This document shows, piece after piece, positions 26,727 to 35,761 of a stretch of DNA of 64,000 nucleotides (within the stretch, counting starts at the first letter, position 1; every line of letters starts with the position of its first letter). The notes beneath the pieces were generated by a model. That model ran no database searches. It was not told the origin of the DNA and was given only the letters and a program-made list of their open reading frames with translations. Source of the stretch: Roseibium sediminicola. GTDB lineage: Bacteria; Pseudomonadota; Alphaproteobacteria; Rhizobiales; Stappiaceae. A program made the position numbers and the translations under genes. The stretch covers positions 62,001 to 126,000 of the forward strand of contig NZ_JALNMJ010000003.1 of NCBI RefSeq assembly GCF_023156505.1, read 5' to 3'.

Positions 26727-27877
26727 GCATTCCGCTCTTTCAGGTCTTGGATTAGGATACGCGCGCTTTCCTCGGCACCGCCGAGGCGGACGGCGTGGGA
26801 ACTGCGGGGCAGCGCAAGGGCATCGTCGATGGCCCCGGCCAGACGTTCCGGTGTCAAACCCTCTTCCGGGATCACCACGGCGCGGCCATGTCGCGCAAGG
26901 GCCACTGCGCGTTGCGTCTGCTCGGTCTCGTTGACCTGGGCAAAGGGAACAAACACGGCCGGCACCCCGGCAACCAGGATATCGAGCACCGTGTTGTAGC
27001 CGGCCTGGCTGACGGAAAGCCGTGCGCGCTTTAAAAGCTCCGGAAAGTCGGGGCGCGCGCGCTCCACAAACACGCCTTCCGCCGCGCTCTGTTTGTAAAT
27101 GGCAAAGGCATCGCCCGAAATGTCGTGACCGATCAGCACCCGCCAGTGTGTGTCTTCCGCGCGCCGCGACAAGGGCCTGGCATCGAGAGCCGCTGAGAGC
27201 AGGCTCTCGGCAACCGCGCCGCCGCCACAGGAAATGATGATCTCGTCCTCGCCGTCAGCACTGCCCGATGATGGACGTGCGGCGGTGCCGACATAGCCGG
27301 TGTAGCGCACCAGCGCGTCGACATCGTCGGCAAAGGGGAAGCTGTCGCCGAGCCGGATGAAGTCCGGATCGGAGTGGACCAGGATGCGGTCGTAATACTT
27401 CAGTGCCTGGTCTGCCATCCAACGCTCTTTCCAGAGCTCCTTCTTGCGCACCAGGATGTCGCGGATCGAGGTGGCGATCAGCGGTGGTTTTGAACGGGCC
27501 TCGGCGGCTTCCAGGAGCGGTGTCAGCTCGAAATCGAGCTGCCGCCGGCCGAAGGGATAGGTCTCCGTCAGGAGCAGATCGTAATCCCGTGCCTCAAGTG
27601 CTTGAATCGATGCTTTAACGCGAGCGGATTTCCAAGCATCGTCAATATCTTCATTGTCCAAGGTGACAAGGCGCTTGAACGCAGCGTCCGGGCTTTTGCA
27701 GGCCGGCAGTTCGACAATCTCCAGCGGTCCCGTGTCCAGCGTCGGCGGAATTCTGTTGCCGCTGGCAAGCGTCACCGAGACGCCTTCGGCGGCAAGTGCC
27801 TTGCCGATCGCGGCGGCGCGCACAACGTGACCGGTGCCGAGCAGATGTTGCACGTGAATGAAGGCGTTCAGGGTCAT
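26723..27877 (-). CDS. Glycosyltransferase, MurG/GT28-like
   Basis: A 384-residue GT-B enzyme. The N-terminal domain starts with HVQHLLGTGHVVRAAAIGKALA, the MurG-type glycine loop; the C-terminal domain has IIISCGGGAVAE and SQAGYNTVLDILVAGVPAVFVPF, the donor-binding region of GT28 enzymes. The donor is probably a UDP-sugar; the acceptor is unknown. The ATG at 27877 overlaps the previous stop (ATGA). It is a paralogue-like partner of the gene at 30290-31507. Confidence 0.82.
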   Translation of the reverse strand: MTLNAFIHVQHLLGTGHVVRAAAIGKALAAEGVSVTLASGNRIPPTLDTGPLEIVELPACKSPDAAFKRLVTLDNEDIDDAWKSARVKASIQALEARDYDLLLTETYPFGRRQLDFELTPLLEAAEARSKPPLIATSIRDILVRKKELWKERWMADQALKYYDRILVHSDPDFIRLGDSFPFADDVDALVRYTGYVGTAARPSSGSADGEDEIIISCGGGAVAESLLSAALDARPLSRRAEDTHWRVLIGHDISGDAFAIYKQSAAEGVFVERARPDFPELLKRARLSVSQAGYNTVLDILVAGVPAVFVPFAQVNETEQTQRAVALARHGRAVVIPEEGLTPERLAGAIDDALALPRSSHAVRLGGAEESARILIQDLKERNA

Positions 27878-29001
27878 TTATCCGGGCTTTCTTTGCCGGA
27901 GGAATGGTTGCGCAGGGCCTTTTCCACGAGAGCTTCCAGCCTGGCAGCGCCCGCCGGCAGGCTGTGAAAATCAAGAATATGCTGGCGCGCGGCAAAGCCC
28001 AGCCGGTCGGCCAATTCAGGCTCCTGCAGCACGCGCAGGAGATTGGCCGCCAGGGCCGAAACATCGCCCTCCGGGGAGAGCAGGCCGGTTTCTCCGGCGC
28101 GGACGATATCGGGAATGCCGAAGGTGTCGCCGGCAACGACACCGAGACCGGCTGCCTGGGCCTCCAGCAGAACCAGACCGAAGGCTTCGCGGATGGCCGG
28201 CCAGACCAGCAGGTCATGACGGGCGTAATGCTCGGGAAGCGCATCGGGCTCCAGTGCCCCGAGAAAGCTGATCCGTTCCGGCGGGAACAAGCTCAGAATG
28301 TGATCGCGCATCGGACCGTCGCCGATGATCGTCAGGTGCCAGGGCTGGTGGCGCAGCTCGGCGAGCGTGGCGGCCAGAACCTCATAGGAACGGGTTTTGT
28401 CGCCCTCGCGCATCATGCCGACAGAGAGCAGTTTGAGCGGTGCGGCGGCCAGCGGCTTGGCCGCGGTTGAGGCTTTGAGGAACGGCCCGGCATCCAGAAA
28501 CGGCAGCAGCACCGACAGATTGCGATGCGGCACCGCGGCCGCCAGGCAGTCCAGATCTGCATTGTGGATCGCGGCGACAGCGTCCGCACGCGCCAAGGCC
28601 ACATCGGCCGCTGCGAAGCCGAAAGCCCAGTCGCCACGCTGGCGTTTCGGCGCCCGGCTGGCCTCGACAATGGCATAGGACAGGTCGAAACGGTCGGCGA
28701 GTGCGGGGCCGATCCAGTCCGGCGCCTTATGGTAGAGGTGATAGGTCAGGAACAGGTCCGGCCGGTAGCCGGTCCGCTCCCAGTCTGCGGCGATCCGCTC
28801 CGCTTCGGCGAGGGCCTCGGCCTTCACCTCGGCCTGGAGCGCGTCGCTGCCCTCCTTGCGCCAGGCCCGGAAGCGGCTGGCGATCGTGACCTCATGGCCA
28901 AGGCTTTCCAGCGCCCGGACGATCAGCCGGCCCATGGTCCGGTCTCCGGAGGGAACCGGATGGTCCAGCGGTTTCATCGGCGCTGTGAAGGCGATTTTCA
29001 T
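27874..29001 (-). CDS. Glycosyltransferase family 4/1 protein
   Basis: A 375-residue GT-B glycosyltransferase with an N-terminal KIAFTAPMKPLDHPVPSGD loop, a GT1-type C-terminal domain (LLSVGMMREGDKTRSYE) and the donor-site E-x7-E motif in REAFGLVLLEAQAAG. The start is the ATG at 29001 with AGGA six bases upstream. It is the third gene of the operon from 31507. The operon as a whole points to assembly of a surface glycan or glycolipid. Confidence 0.85.
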   Translation of the reverse strand: MKIAFTAPMKPLDHPVPSGDRTMGRLIVRALESLGHEVTIASRFRAWRKEGSDALQAEVKAEALAEAERIAADWERTGYRPDLFLTYHLYHKAPDWIGPALADRFDLSYAIVEASRAPKRQRGDWAFGFAAADVALARADAVAAIHNADLDCLAAAVPHRNLSVLLPFLDAGPFLKASTAAKPLAAAPLKLLSVGMMREGDKTRSYEVLAATLAELRHQPWHLTIIGDGPMRDHILSLFPPERISFLGALEPDALPEHYARHDLLVWPAIREAFGLVLLEAQAAGLGVVAGDTFGIPDIVRAGETGLLSPEGDVSALAANLLRVLQEPELADRLGFAARQHILDFHSLPAGAARLEALVEKALRNHSSGKESPDK

Positions 29002-29024
29002 GTCTGTCCTCATGCGGCCAGCGT

Positions 29025-30245
29025 TCAGAGCACTTTACGAAATTTCTCCGCCAGACGGTCAAGCCCGGGATCGGTGGAAAAGGCTGTCCGGACCCGCGTT
29101 GCCGCCGCCAGCCCCAGCTTGTGGCGCGTTTGAGGGGCCTGAATAAGGCGGCTCATGGCGTCTGCCAGCTGCCCTGGCGCACCAGGGTCGACCAAAACGC
29201 CGGTTTCACCGTCCAGAATAAGCTCTGGGATTGCGGAGACCTTGGTCGACAGGCAGCACAGGCCCATCGCCTGGGCCTCCATCAGCACATTGGGCAGGCC
29301 GTCGCGGTCACCGGATTTGGCGAGTTTCGACGGCAGCACAAAGAGATCGGCGTCCCGGCAAGCCGCGATCACCTCTTCGCGCGGCTGGGCGCCGCGCCAG
29401 GTGATCCGCTTTGAGAGATCAAGCGCCTCCGCCTGATCCTTCAAGGCGTCCGACAATTCCCCGCCGCCGATATGGGTGAAGTGCCAGTTGAGGCTGGCTG
29501 GCAGGGAGCTGAGCGCCGCCAGGAGATCGTCATAACCCTTTTTCTCGACGGCCCTGCCGACAGAGACGAGGCGAACAGGTTCTCCGGAGCCGTCACGCGG
29601 CGATGAAAGGTCTGCCGGTTCGGGAAAGCCGGAGAAATCGAGCCCGTGGTAAAGCAGTTCCACCTTTCCCGGATCGTCGGCAAGGCTGTTCAGATGCTGT
29701 TCGTTGACCGCGGTGCAGGTCACGCCCCAGGCGGCATCGTTGATCTTGGTCTTCAGGTCCCAGTCGGGGCTTGTCCAGATGTCCTTGGCATGGGCGGAAA
29801 ACGACCATTGCCGGCCGGACAGATGCGCCGCGTAGCGGGCGGCCGAGCACGGCGTGTGCAGGTAATGGGTGTAGATCCAGGCGATGTCGTCGGGCAACTC
29901 ATGGGCAAAGACGCAGCCCTGCGCCCAGCGCCGCCGGCGGTCCGCATTTGGCTGGTGGGCGAAATCGGCATCGAACAGGGCCTTTGCCGCCGCATAGGTC
30001 GGTTGTTTTTCCGCCCAGCGCTTCGCCCGCGCGACCCGTGCCGGATCGTCTTTGACATATTCCGGCAGATACATCACCTCGGCGGAGATCTGCCGGTGCA
30101 GCTCGTGGATGAACGGGTCGTAGGGTTTGCGCAGCGCCACGATCAGAATGCCGATGCCGCGCCGTTCCAGTCCGAGAATTTCCTGGGCGATAAAGGTTTC
30201 GGACAGGCGCGGATAGCCTTTGACCACAACGGCGATACGGGACAT
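29025..30245 (-). CDS. Glycosyltransferase family 4 protein
   Basis: A 406-residue GT-B enzyme similar to colanic-acid type GT4 proteins. It opens with VVVKGYPRLSETFIAQEI, a hallmark of this subgroup. The C-terminal domain has LVSVGRAVEKKGYDDLL and DGLPNVLMEAQAMG (donor binding). It probably adds one sugar to a lipid-linked or growing chain on the cytoplasmic side of the inner membrane. The gaps to its neighbours are 44 and 23 bases. Confidence 0.88.
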   Translation of the reverse strand: MSRIAVVVKGYPRLSETFIAQEILGLERRGIGILIVALRKPYDPFIHELHRQISAEVMYLPEYVKDDPARVARAKRWAEKQPTYAAAKALFDADFAHQPNADRRRRWAQGCVFAHELPDDIAWIYTHYLHTPCSAARYAAHLSGRQWSFSAHAKDIWTSPDWDLKTKINDAAWGVTCTAVNEQHLNSLADDPGKVELLYHGLDFSGFPEPADLSSPRDGSGEPVRLVSVGRAVEKKGYDDLLAALSSLPASLNWHFTHIGGGELSDALKDQAEALDLSKRITWRGAQPREEVIAACRDADLFVLPSKLAKSGDRDGLPNVLMEAQAMGLCCLSTKVSAIPELILDGETGVLVDPGAPGQLADAMSRLIQAPQTRHKLGLAAATRVRTAFSTDPGLDRLAEKFRKVL

Positions 30246-30289
30246 CTTCGTGTCTTTCGGAGGCTAGAAAGGAAGGTCGGCGGTCGGGC

Positions 30290-31507
30290 TCAGAAATTGA
30301 CCAGCTTGCGGCTGTTGTCCAATTGCTGGTCGTCGAATATCTCGCCCACCCTGTCCGAAATGATTTCAAGACCGCCAAGCAGGTTGTCGACACCGGCCGA
30401 CGAGGGCGGGGCCATGGCCGGCAGCTCCGACAGCGCGTTCGCCATCAGGTCCGGGTCGGGATAGCGGTCGATCGGCAGCACCTTGAGCAGCCCGCTCTTT
30501 TCGGCCCGTTCGGCCCGGATCGCCTGTTCGCGGCGCGGCACCACGCGTGGCACCATCAGGGTCGGCTTGTCGAAGGACAGGATCTCGCAGAATGTGTTGT
30601 ATCCGCCCATGCCGACAATCGCCGTGGCGTTGGCCAGATAAGGTTCGATCTGCGGCGTGAAACGGATGATTTCCACATCTCTCAGATGTTCCGCCCGTTC
30701 GCTGAACTGCGCCGCGGCGGCAGCCGGCATAAAGGGGCCAAGAACGATCAGGGCGGGAAACAACGGCCTTTGTCGGGCTTCATAGGCCCGCATGACCCAG
30801 TCGACCATCTCGACGCCATCGCCGCCGCCGCCCGGGGTCACCAGAATATAGGGTTCCTCCTCGAACGGCGCGGGCGCCGGTTGGTCGAGGGCGGATTTCG
30901 GCATGTCACGGCGCAGGAACCCGGTGTAGCGGAGTTTGTCGTGCACCGAGGCGGGCAGGTCGATCCCTTCCAGCGGATCGCAGATGTCTTCCGGACCGTA
31001 AATCCAGATCTCGTCATAAAGATCCTTCAGCGCCGGATAGACATTTTTGCGGTCCCATTCCTCTTTCAGGATCTGGGGGTCGTCCATCACGTCGCGCAGT
31101 CCCAGGACCAGCTGCGTGTCGGTCTCCTTCAGCGCTTCAAGCGTCGGCAACACTTCGCCGCGCAGGCCGAGCGGCTCCTTGTCGACAATGAAGATATCCG
31201 GTTCGAAGACCTTGGCCGTGTGCTCGATGATCGAGGAGCGGATCGCCAGGGTCTGGTCGATGTTGATATGCAGCGAGAGGGGCGTGTATTCGCCGTTGCG
31301 CAGCTTGATGACGCCGGGAATGCGGACAAAATCCACGCGGGAGCGGAATTCGAAACTGCCGATAATCGGCGAGCCGGACAGGATCAGCACGGACAGCGTG
31401 TCGAAATCGCCAACCAGGGACTGTGCAATCGCCCGGCACCGTCTCAGGTGGCCCAGCCCGAAGGAATCGTGGCTGTAGATGAGGATCTTCGGCGTCTTGG
31501 AACTCAT
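30290..31507 (-). CDS. Predicted glycosyltransferase, MurG/GT28-like, first gene of operon
   Basis: A 405-residue GT-B protein. Landmarks are ILIYSHDSFGLGHLRRCRAIAQSL at the N-terminus (slightly split here), LVTPGGGGDGVEMVDWV and GMGGYNTFCEILSFDKPTLMVPR. These match the predicted glycosyltransferase group with a GT28-type C-terminal domain. The ATG at 31507 is preceded by AGTATGAG-poor sequence, so the ribosome site is weak (TAGGGGCAG upstream). It is divergent from the degenerate ABC exporter gene, with a 231-base gap between starts. Confidence 0.8.
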   Translation of the reverse strand: MSSKTPKILIYSHDSFGLGHLRRCRAIAQSLVGDFDTLSVLILSGSPIIGSFEFRSRVDFVRIPGVIKLRNGEYTPLSLHINIDQTLAIRSSIIEHTAKVFEPDIFIVDKEPLGLRGEVLPTLEALKETDTQLVLGLRDVMDDPQILKEEWDRKNVYPALKDLYDEIWIYGPEDICDPLEGIDLPASVHDKLRYTGFLRRDMPKSALDQPAPAPFEEEPYILVTPGGGGDGVEMVDWVMRAYEARQRPLFPALIVLGPFMPAAAAAQFSERAEHLRDVEIIRFTPQIEPYLANATAIVGMGGYNTFCEILSFDKPTLMVPRVVPRREQAIRAERAEKSGLLKVLPIDRYPDPDLMANALSELPAMAPPSSAGVDNLLGGLEIISDRVGEIFDDQQLDNSRKLVNF

Positions 31508-31738
31508 ACTGCCCCTAAATTTGTAATGCTGCCCCGGTGGGCTTATGTCTCAACTGATTGGGTGTTGTCACGTGCGGATATCTCTTGACACGAAACTTTC
31601 GACAAGGAACGGTCTGCGGACCCTTTCAAATGGCTTGTTGCAAATGCTAATCCTGACTGGCGCATCCAATCCGGATCGCTAATATACCAAATCTGAGCTG
31701 CTTGCACATGTTTGATCCTTATCTGTTTGGATGAACTG

Positions 31739-34321
31739 ATGGAAAAGAACCTTTTCGGTTTTATTTGGAAGTATAGCGCCAAGCAGCAGATCTTCATTAT
31801 TCTGGTCACCGTGCTCACTTATCCGGTGGTCTATTTCCTGCTCGAGCTGCCGAAACTGATTGTCAACGACGCGGTGCAGGGCGACAATTTTCCGCGCACG
31901 GTTGTCGGCTTCGACTTCGATCAGATTCCCTATCTGTTACTGCTTTGTTTTACCTTCCTGTTTCTGGTGGTCGTCTCCAATGGGCTCAAATTCTATCTGA
32001 ACGTCTACAAGGGCCGGCTGGGCGAGCGCATGCTGCGCCGTTTGCGATTTGAATTGTTTCAACGGGTACTGCGATTCCGCCTGCCGCATTTCAGAAAGGT
32101 CAGCTCCGGCGAGATCATTCCAATGATCACCTCGGAAGTGGAGGATGTCGGCGGCTATATCGGTGAAGCCTTTGCCTTGCCCGCCTATCAGGGCGGCATG
32201 CTGATCGTGCAGCTGGGCTTTATCTTCATGCAGGATCCACTGCTCGGCCTTGCCGCGGTCAGTTCCTATCCGATCCAGGGTTATGTTATTCCGCTGTTGC
32301 AGCGACGCGTCGTTATCTTGTCGCGCATGCGGGTGAAAAACGTTCGCCTGATCGCAGACAAGGTCGGCGAGAGCATCACCGGGGTTGCGGAAATCCACGC
32401 CAACGATGCGGCGGCCTGGCATTCAGCGGACATTTCGGACCGGCTCTACGAGAACTTCAAGATCCGTTACGAGATCTTCAACCGGAAGTTCCTGATCAAG
32501 TTCCTGAACAACTTCATGAACCAGCTGACGCCGTTCTTTTTCTACCTGATTGGCGGTTACCTGGTGATTGAAGGTAATTTGAGCATCGGCGCGCTTCTGG
32601 CGGTGATCGCGGCCTACAAGGATCTCGCCGGCCCCTGGAAGTTGCTTCTGTCTTTCTATCAGATGACGGCCGATGTCAGCGTCAAATACCAGACAGTGGT
32701 GGAGAATTTCGACCCGCCCGACATTTACGACACCGAGCGGCTGACCAACGACGACACGGTCGTGCTCGATGGCGATGTGAAGTTCGAAAGCGTCAATTTC
32801 TCCGGTGGCGCGGCCGGACAGGAGGTCATGGATGTCTCGCTGACCGTTCCGGCAGGCAGTGCCTGCGCCATCGTCGGCCCGGACGGTTCGGGGCGCTCGG
32901 AGGTCCTGCAGCTTGCGGCCGGGCTGGTCTCCGCCTCGACCGGTAAGGTCTCGATCGGCGAACACGATCTCGACAAGCTCACCGACGCAACGCTCGGGCG
33001 GGAAATCGCCTATGTCGGCGGGGCGGTCCATGTCTGGACCGGAACCATCCGCGACAACCTTTATTACGGCCTTCGCCACCGGCCGCTGGTGCCACCGCAA
33101 AGGGAGGGCGAGGACCTGAAAAACTACAAACGCCGCGTCAGCGAAGCGAAGCTGACCATGAACCCGGTTTATGATCTGGGCGCGCTCTGGGAGGATTTCG
33201 AGGCCGCCGGTGTCGACAACGAACGCGCGCTTGACGGCAAGGCGCTGGAACTGCTGAAGGCAGTCAAGATCGACAATGACATCTACCGGCTCGGCCTTCA
33301 GTCCCGATTCGACCCGTCGATGGACGACGGCTTTGCCGACAAGATCCTGAGCGTGCGTAACAATCTGGCCGATCGGCTCGCCAAGGAACCGGCGCTGGGC
33401 GGTCTGGTCGAACTCTGGCACCGGGACCGGTTCAACTCGAGTGCGAGCCTGGCGGACAACCTGTTCTTCGCCGTGCCCTCCGATCCTGAAATCACCATGG
33501 ACGAAGTGCCGGATCTGCCGGAAGTGAAGGCCTTTTTGTCCGAAACCGGCTTTGACAAGAAACTGCAGCAGATCGGCTTGAAAATCGCCGAGACCATGCT
33601 GGAGCTGTTCTCGAATGTCTCCGGCGACAGCGGTCTTCTCGGGGCCTATTCCTTCATCACGCTGGACGAAATTCCCGACTTTGAGCGGATTGTCCGGGTG
33701 GCCAAGTCCGAGCAGCAGCGGCCCGGCCTGAGCGAGGCCGACCAGTCGCGCCTGCTTGGCCTGGCTTTCAAGCTGGTCCCGGCCCGCCATCGTCTCGGTG
33801 TCATGGATGACGATCTCAAGACGGAAGTGGTCGAAGCGCGCAAGCGTTTCCTGGATGGCGTGGTCAGCAACTCCGACCAGTTCGTCGCCTTCGATCCGGA
33901 TGTCTATCTGCCGACCCTGACCATCGAGGACAACCTTCTCTTCGGCCGGGCCCGTGTCGACCGCCGGGACGCCCGGCGCCGGATCGACGACGTCATCCGG
34001 GCCATCGTCGAGGAGACCGGCTTGCGTCATCCGATCATCTACGCCGGCTTCGGTTACCACGTCGGTGTGGCCGGATCCAAGCTTTCCGCGGGGCAGCGCC
34101 GCAAGATCGCCCTCGTGCGCGGGCTTCTGAAAAACGCAAAAATCACCATATTGGATGATATCGCGACCGGAATGACCGAGGATGACAAGGAACTGCGCAA
34201 CGGATTGCGCGCCACCCTTGCTGGCAAAACCTTCTTGTACGGCACGTCCAATGCCGACATTGCGGCTGAATTCGATCAACAGTTTGTATTCGATCAAGGA
34301 CGGCTTTCTGACAAGGGATAG
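31739..34321 (+). CDS. ABC exporter with enlarged, degenerate ATPase domain
   Basis: An 860-residue protein. The N-terminal 300 residues form an exporter-type membrane domain (six helices expected, first at about 18-40). The nucleotide-binding domain is abnormal. Walker A is GPDGSGRS (380-387) with Arg for Lys. The Q-loop Gln is lost (YVGGAVHVW). About 340 residues separate this from the signature LSAGQRRK (782-789). Walker B ITILDD (802-807) has Asp for the catalytic Glu, and the H-loop reads YGTSNAD without His. The insertion holds three similar motifs, TIRDNLYYG (436-), SLADNLFFA (570-) and TIEDNLLFG (728-), suggesting repeated helical subdomains. ATP hydrolysis may be lost or altered. A cyclic-nucleotide-binding gene follows. 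Confidence 0.8.
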   Translation: MEKNLFGFIWKYSAKQQIFIILVTVLTYPVVYFLLELPKLIVNDAVQGDNFPRTVVGFDFDQIPYLLLLCFTFLFLVVVSNGLKFYLNVYKGRLGERMLRRLRFELFQRVLRFRLPHFRKVSSGEIIPMITSEVEDVGGYIGEAFALPAYQGGMLIVQLGFIFMQDPLLGLAAVSSYPIQGYVIPLLQRRVVILSRMRVKNVRLIADKVGESITGVAEIHANDAAAWHSADISDRLYENFKIRYEIFNRKFLIKFLNNFMNQLTPFFFYLIGGYLVIEGNLSIGALLAVIAAYKDLAGPWKLLLSFYQMTADVSVKYQTVVENFDPPDIYDTERLTNDDTVVLDGDVKFESVNFSGGAAGQEVMDVSLTVPAGSACAIVGPDGSGRSEVLQLAAGLVSASTGKVSIGEHDLDKLTDATLGREIAYVGGAVHVWTGTIRDNLYYGLRHRPLVPPQREGEDLKNYKRRVSEAKLTMNPVYDLGALWEDFEAAGVDNERALDGKALELLKAVKIDNDIYRLGLQSRFDPSMDDGFADKILSVRNNLADRLAKEPALGGLVELWHRDRFNSSASLADNLFFAVPSDPEITMDEVPDLPEVKAFLSETGFDKKLQQIGLKIAETMLELFSNVSGDSGLLGAYSFITLDEIPDFERIVRVAKSEQQRPGLSEADQSRLLGLAFKLVPARHRLGVMDDDLKTEVVEARKRFLDGVVSNSDQFVAFDPDVYLPTLTIEDNLLFGRARVDRRDARRRIDDVIRAIVEETGLRHPIIYAGFGYHVGVAGSKLSAGQRRKIALVRGLLKNAKITILDDIATGMTEDDKELRNGLRATLAGKTFLYGTSNADIAAEFDQQFVFDQGRLSDKG

Positions 34322-34419
34322 AACATGGCTTTGGGGACAGGCGGGCAGCCGGTCTGCCGGCTGCGTAACATCGCGGCAAAACGGGCAGAACGCGCGGAAA
34401 TGACAAACGGGAGGACAAC

Positions 34420-34878
34420 ATGACACTTGAGACCGAAGTCGAGGCCCTCCGAAAGGTGCCGCTCTTTCACGGCATTGATGAAACAAAGCTGCGCTTGCTG
34501 GCATTTATCAGCGACCGTACGGAGTATCCGGAAGGCGAGCGGTTGTGCTCTCAAGGCGAAGAAGGTGACTGCGCCTTTATCATCTTGTCCGGCGATGCCG
34601 ATGTTCTGGTGGCGACGCCGGAAGGAGAAAAGAAGGTCGCGCAGGTTTCTGAAAATTCAATCGTTGGCGAAATTGCGATTCTGTGCGACGTACCAAGAAC
34701 CGCGACACTTGTTGCTGCGAACAACATGGATGTTTTGACCGTTTCGAAAGACGATTTCTTGAAACTCTTGAAAGAATTTCCGGATATCTCACTTGAAGTG
34801 ATGCGGACTTTGGCTTTGCGTCTCGAGCGGACAACCAGAGATCTGGCCGATGCGCGCCGTGGTGCCGGCGCCGGCTGA
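34420..34878 (+). CDS. Stand-alone cyclic-nucleotide-binding domain protein
   Basis: A 152-residue soluble protein made of one CRP-type cNMP-binding domain (about 15-130) with no DNA-binding domain. The phosphate-binding cassette reads GEIAILCDVPRTATL, with the Glu and Arg that hold cyclic nucleotide in place. A C-terminal helix follows (VMRTLALRLERTTRDLADARR). It may regulate the upstream ABC protein or the downstream hydrolase by contact. It starts 98 bases after the ABC stop and ends 10 bases before the MBL gene. Confidence 0.9.
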   Translation: MTLETEVEALRKVPLFHGIDETKLRLLAFISDRTEYPEGERLCSQGEEGDCAFIILSGDADVLVATPEGEKKVAQVSENSIVGEIAILCDVPRTATLVAANNMDVLTVSKDDFLKLLKEFPDISLEVMRTLALRLERTTRDLADARRGAGAG

Positions 34879-34888
34879 GGAGTGGCAT

Positions 34889-35713
34889 GTGACCGAGGAA
34901 TTTTCGCTTCGCTGCTGGGGCGTCAGAGGATCCACACCGACCCCCGGGTCGAGTACGCTCCGTTATGGCGGCGAAACCTCCTGCTTCGAAATCCGTGCGG
35001 GCGATGCGCTCGTCCTGGTCGATTGCGGATCCGGTGCCCGCAATCTCGGTATGGAAATCTGCAAGTGCAACACGCGCTCCTTTGATCTCCTTTTCACGCA
35101 CACCCATCTCGACCACATCTGCGGTCTGCCGTTTTTCAAACCTGCTTACGATCCGAGTTTCGAGGTCACCGCCTGGGCCGGGCATTTTCAGGACGGCACA
35201 GAACTGGTGGATATTGTCAGCCGGATCATGTCGCCGCCGATCTTTCCGGTGGCGGCGAAGACGCTCAAGGCGGTCGAGTTCAAGTCCTTTGCCGCAGGTG
35301 ACCCGATTCCAAGATCCGATGACCTCGTGATCCGGACCACCAAACTGAATCATCCGGGCGGCGCCTGCGGTTATCGCTTCGAATTTCACGGCAAATCGAT
35401 TTGCATCATCACGGATCACGAGCACGGCGATCCCGAGATCGACGCTGCCCTGCCGGACTTTGTCCGGGACACGGATGTCATGATCTATGACGCCATGTTC
35501 ACCGATGACGAATATCTGACCTACAAGGGCTGGGGCCATTCCACCTGGCAAAAGGCGGTTCAGCTGGCGAAGGACGGCAATGTCCGGACGCCGGTGCTGT
35601 TTCACCATGATCCACGCCGCTCGGATGACGAATTGGATGAAATCGGCCTGGCCGCGCAAAATGCCTATCCAGGCACCCTCGTTGCCAGCGAAGGCATGGT
35701 GCTGCGTCCCTGA
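34889..35713 (+). CDS. MBL-fold metallo-hydrolase (phosphodiesterase/RNase Z-like)
   Basis: A 274-residue metallo-beta-lactamase-fold hydrolase. It begins with RCWGVRGSTPTPGSS, typical of this subgroup, and carries the zinc motif THTHLDH (about 64-70), LNHPGG, ITDHEHGD and a late LFHHDP His. Relatives include RNase Z and cyclic-nucleotide phosphodiesterases. Linkage to a cNMP-binding protein makes cyclic-nucleotide hydrolysis a reasonable guess, but it is not shown. The GTG at 34889 is chosen because GAGGAG lies six bases upstream; an ATG at 34850 lies inside the previous gene. Confidence 0.85.
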   Translation: MTEEFSLRCWGVRGSTPTPGSSTLRYGGETSCFEIRAGDALVLVDCGSGARNLGMEICKCNTRSFDLLFTHTHLDHICGLPFFKPAYDPSFEVTAWAGHFQDGTELVDIVSRIMSPPIFPVAAKTLKAVEFKSFAAGDPIPRSDDLVIRTTKLNHPGGACGYRFEFHGKSICIITDHEHGDPEIDAALPDFVRDTDVMIYDAMFTDDEYLTYKGWGHSTWQKAVQLAKDGNVRTPVLFHHDPRRSDDELDEIGLAAQNAYPGTLVASEGMVLRP

Positions 35714-35730
35714 GCGTGGGCAGTTGAACT

Positions 35731-35761
35731 CATAAAAAATGGGCGGCCCAAATGGCCGCCC
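35731..35761 (-). terminator. Strong intrinsic terminator facing leftward
   Basis: GGGCGGCC (35741-35748) and GGCCGCCC (35754-35761) pair perfectly with a five-base loop. Read on the minus strand it is followed by ATTTTTTATG, a proper U-tract. Read on the plus strand it is followed by AAAAAA, which does not support termination. It may therefore end a leftward transcript from the 35762-36017 gap, although it also stands just after the MBL gene. Confidence 0.6.

Noticed and set aside
31739-34321. Two separate ABC transporter genes or a frameshifted gene
   Set aside because: The reading frame is continuous for 860 codons with normal codon use; the odd NBD is a property of the protein, not a break.
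32423-34504. Leftward open frame of 693 codons
   Set aside because: It is a shadow of the degenerate ABC protein; its translation has no recognisable domain and is of odd composition.
34420-34878. CRP/FNR transcription factor
   Set aside because: The cNMP domain is followed by only one helix; there is no winged helix-turn-helix.
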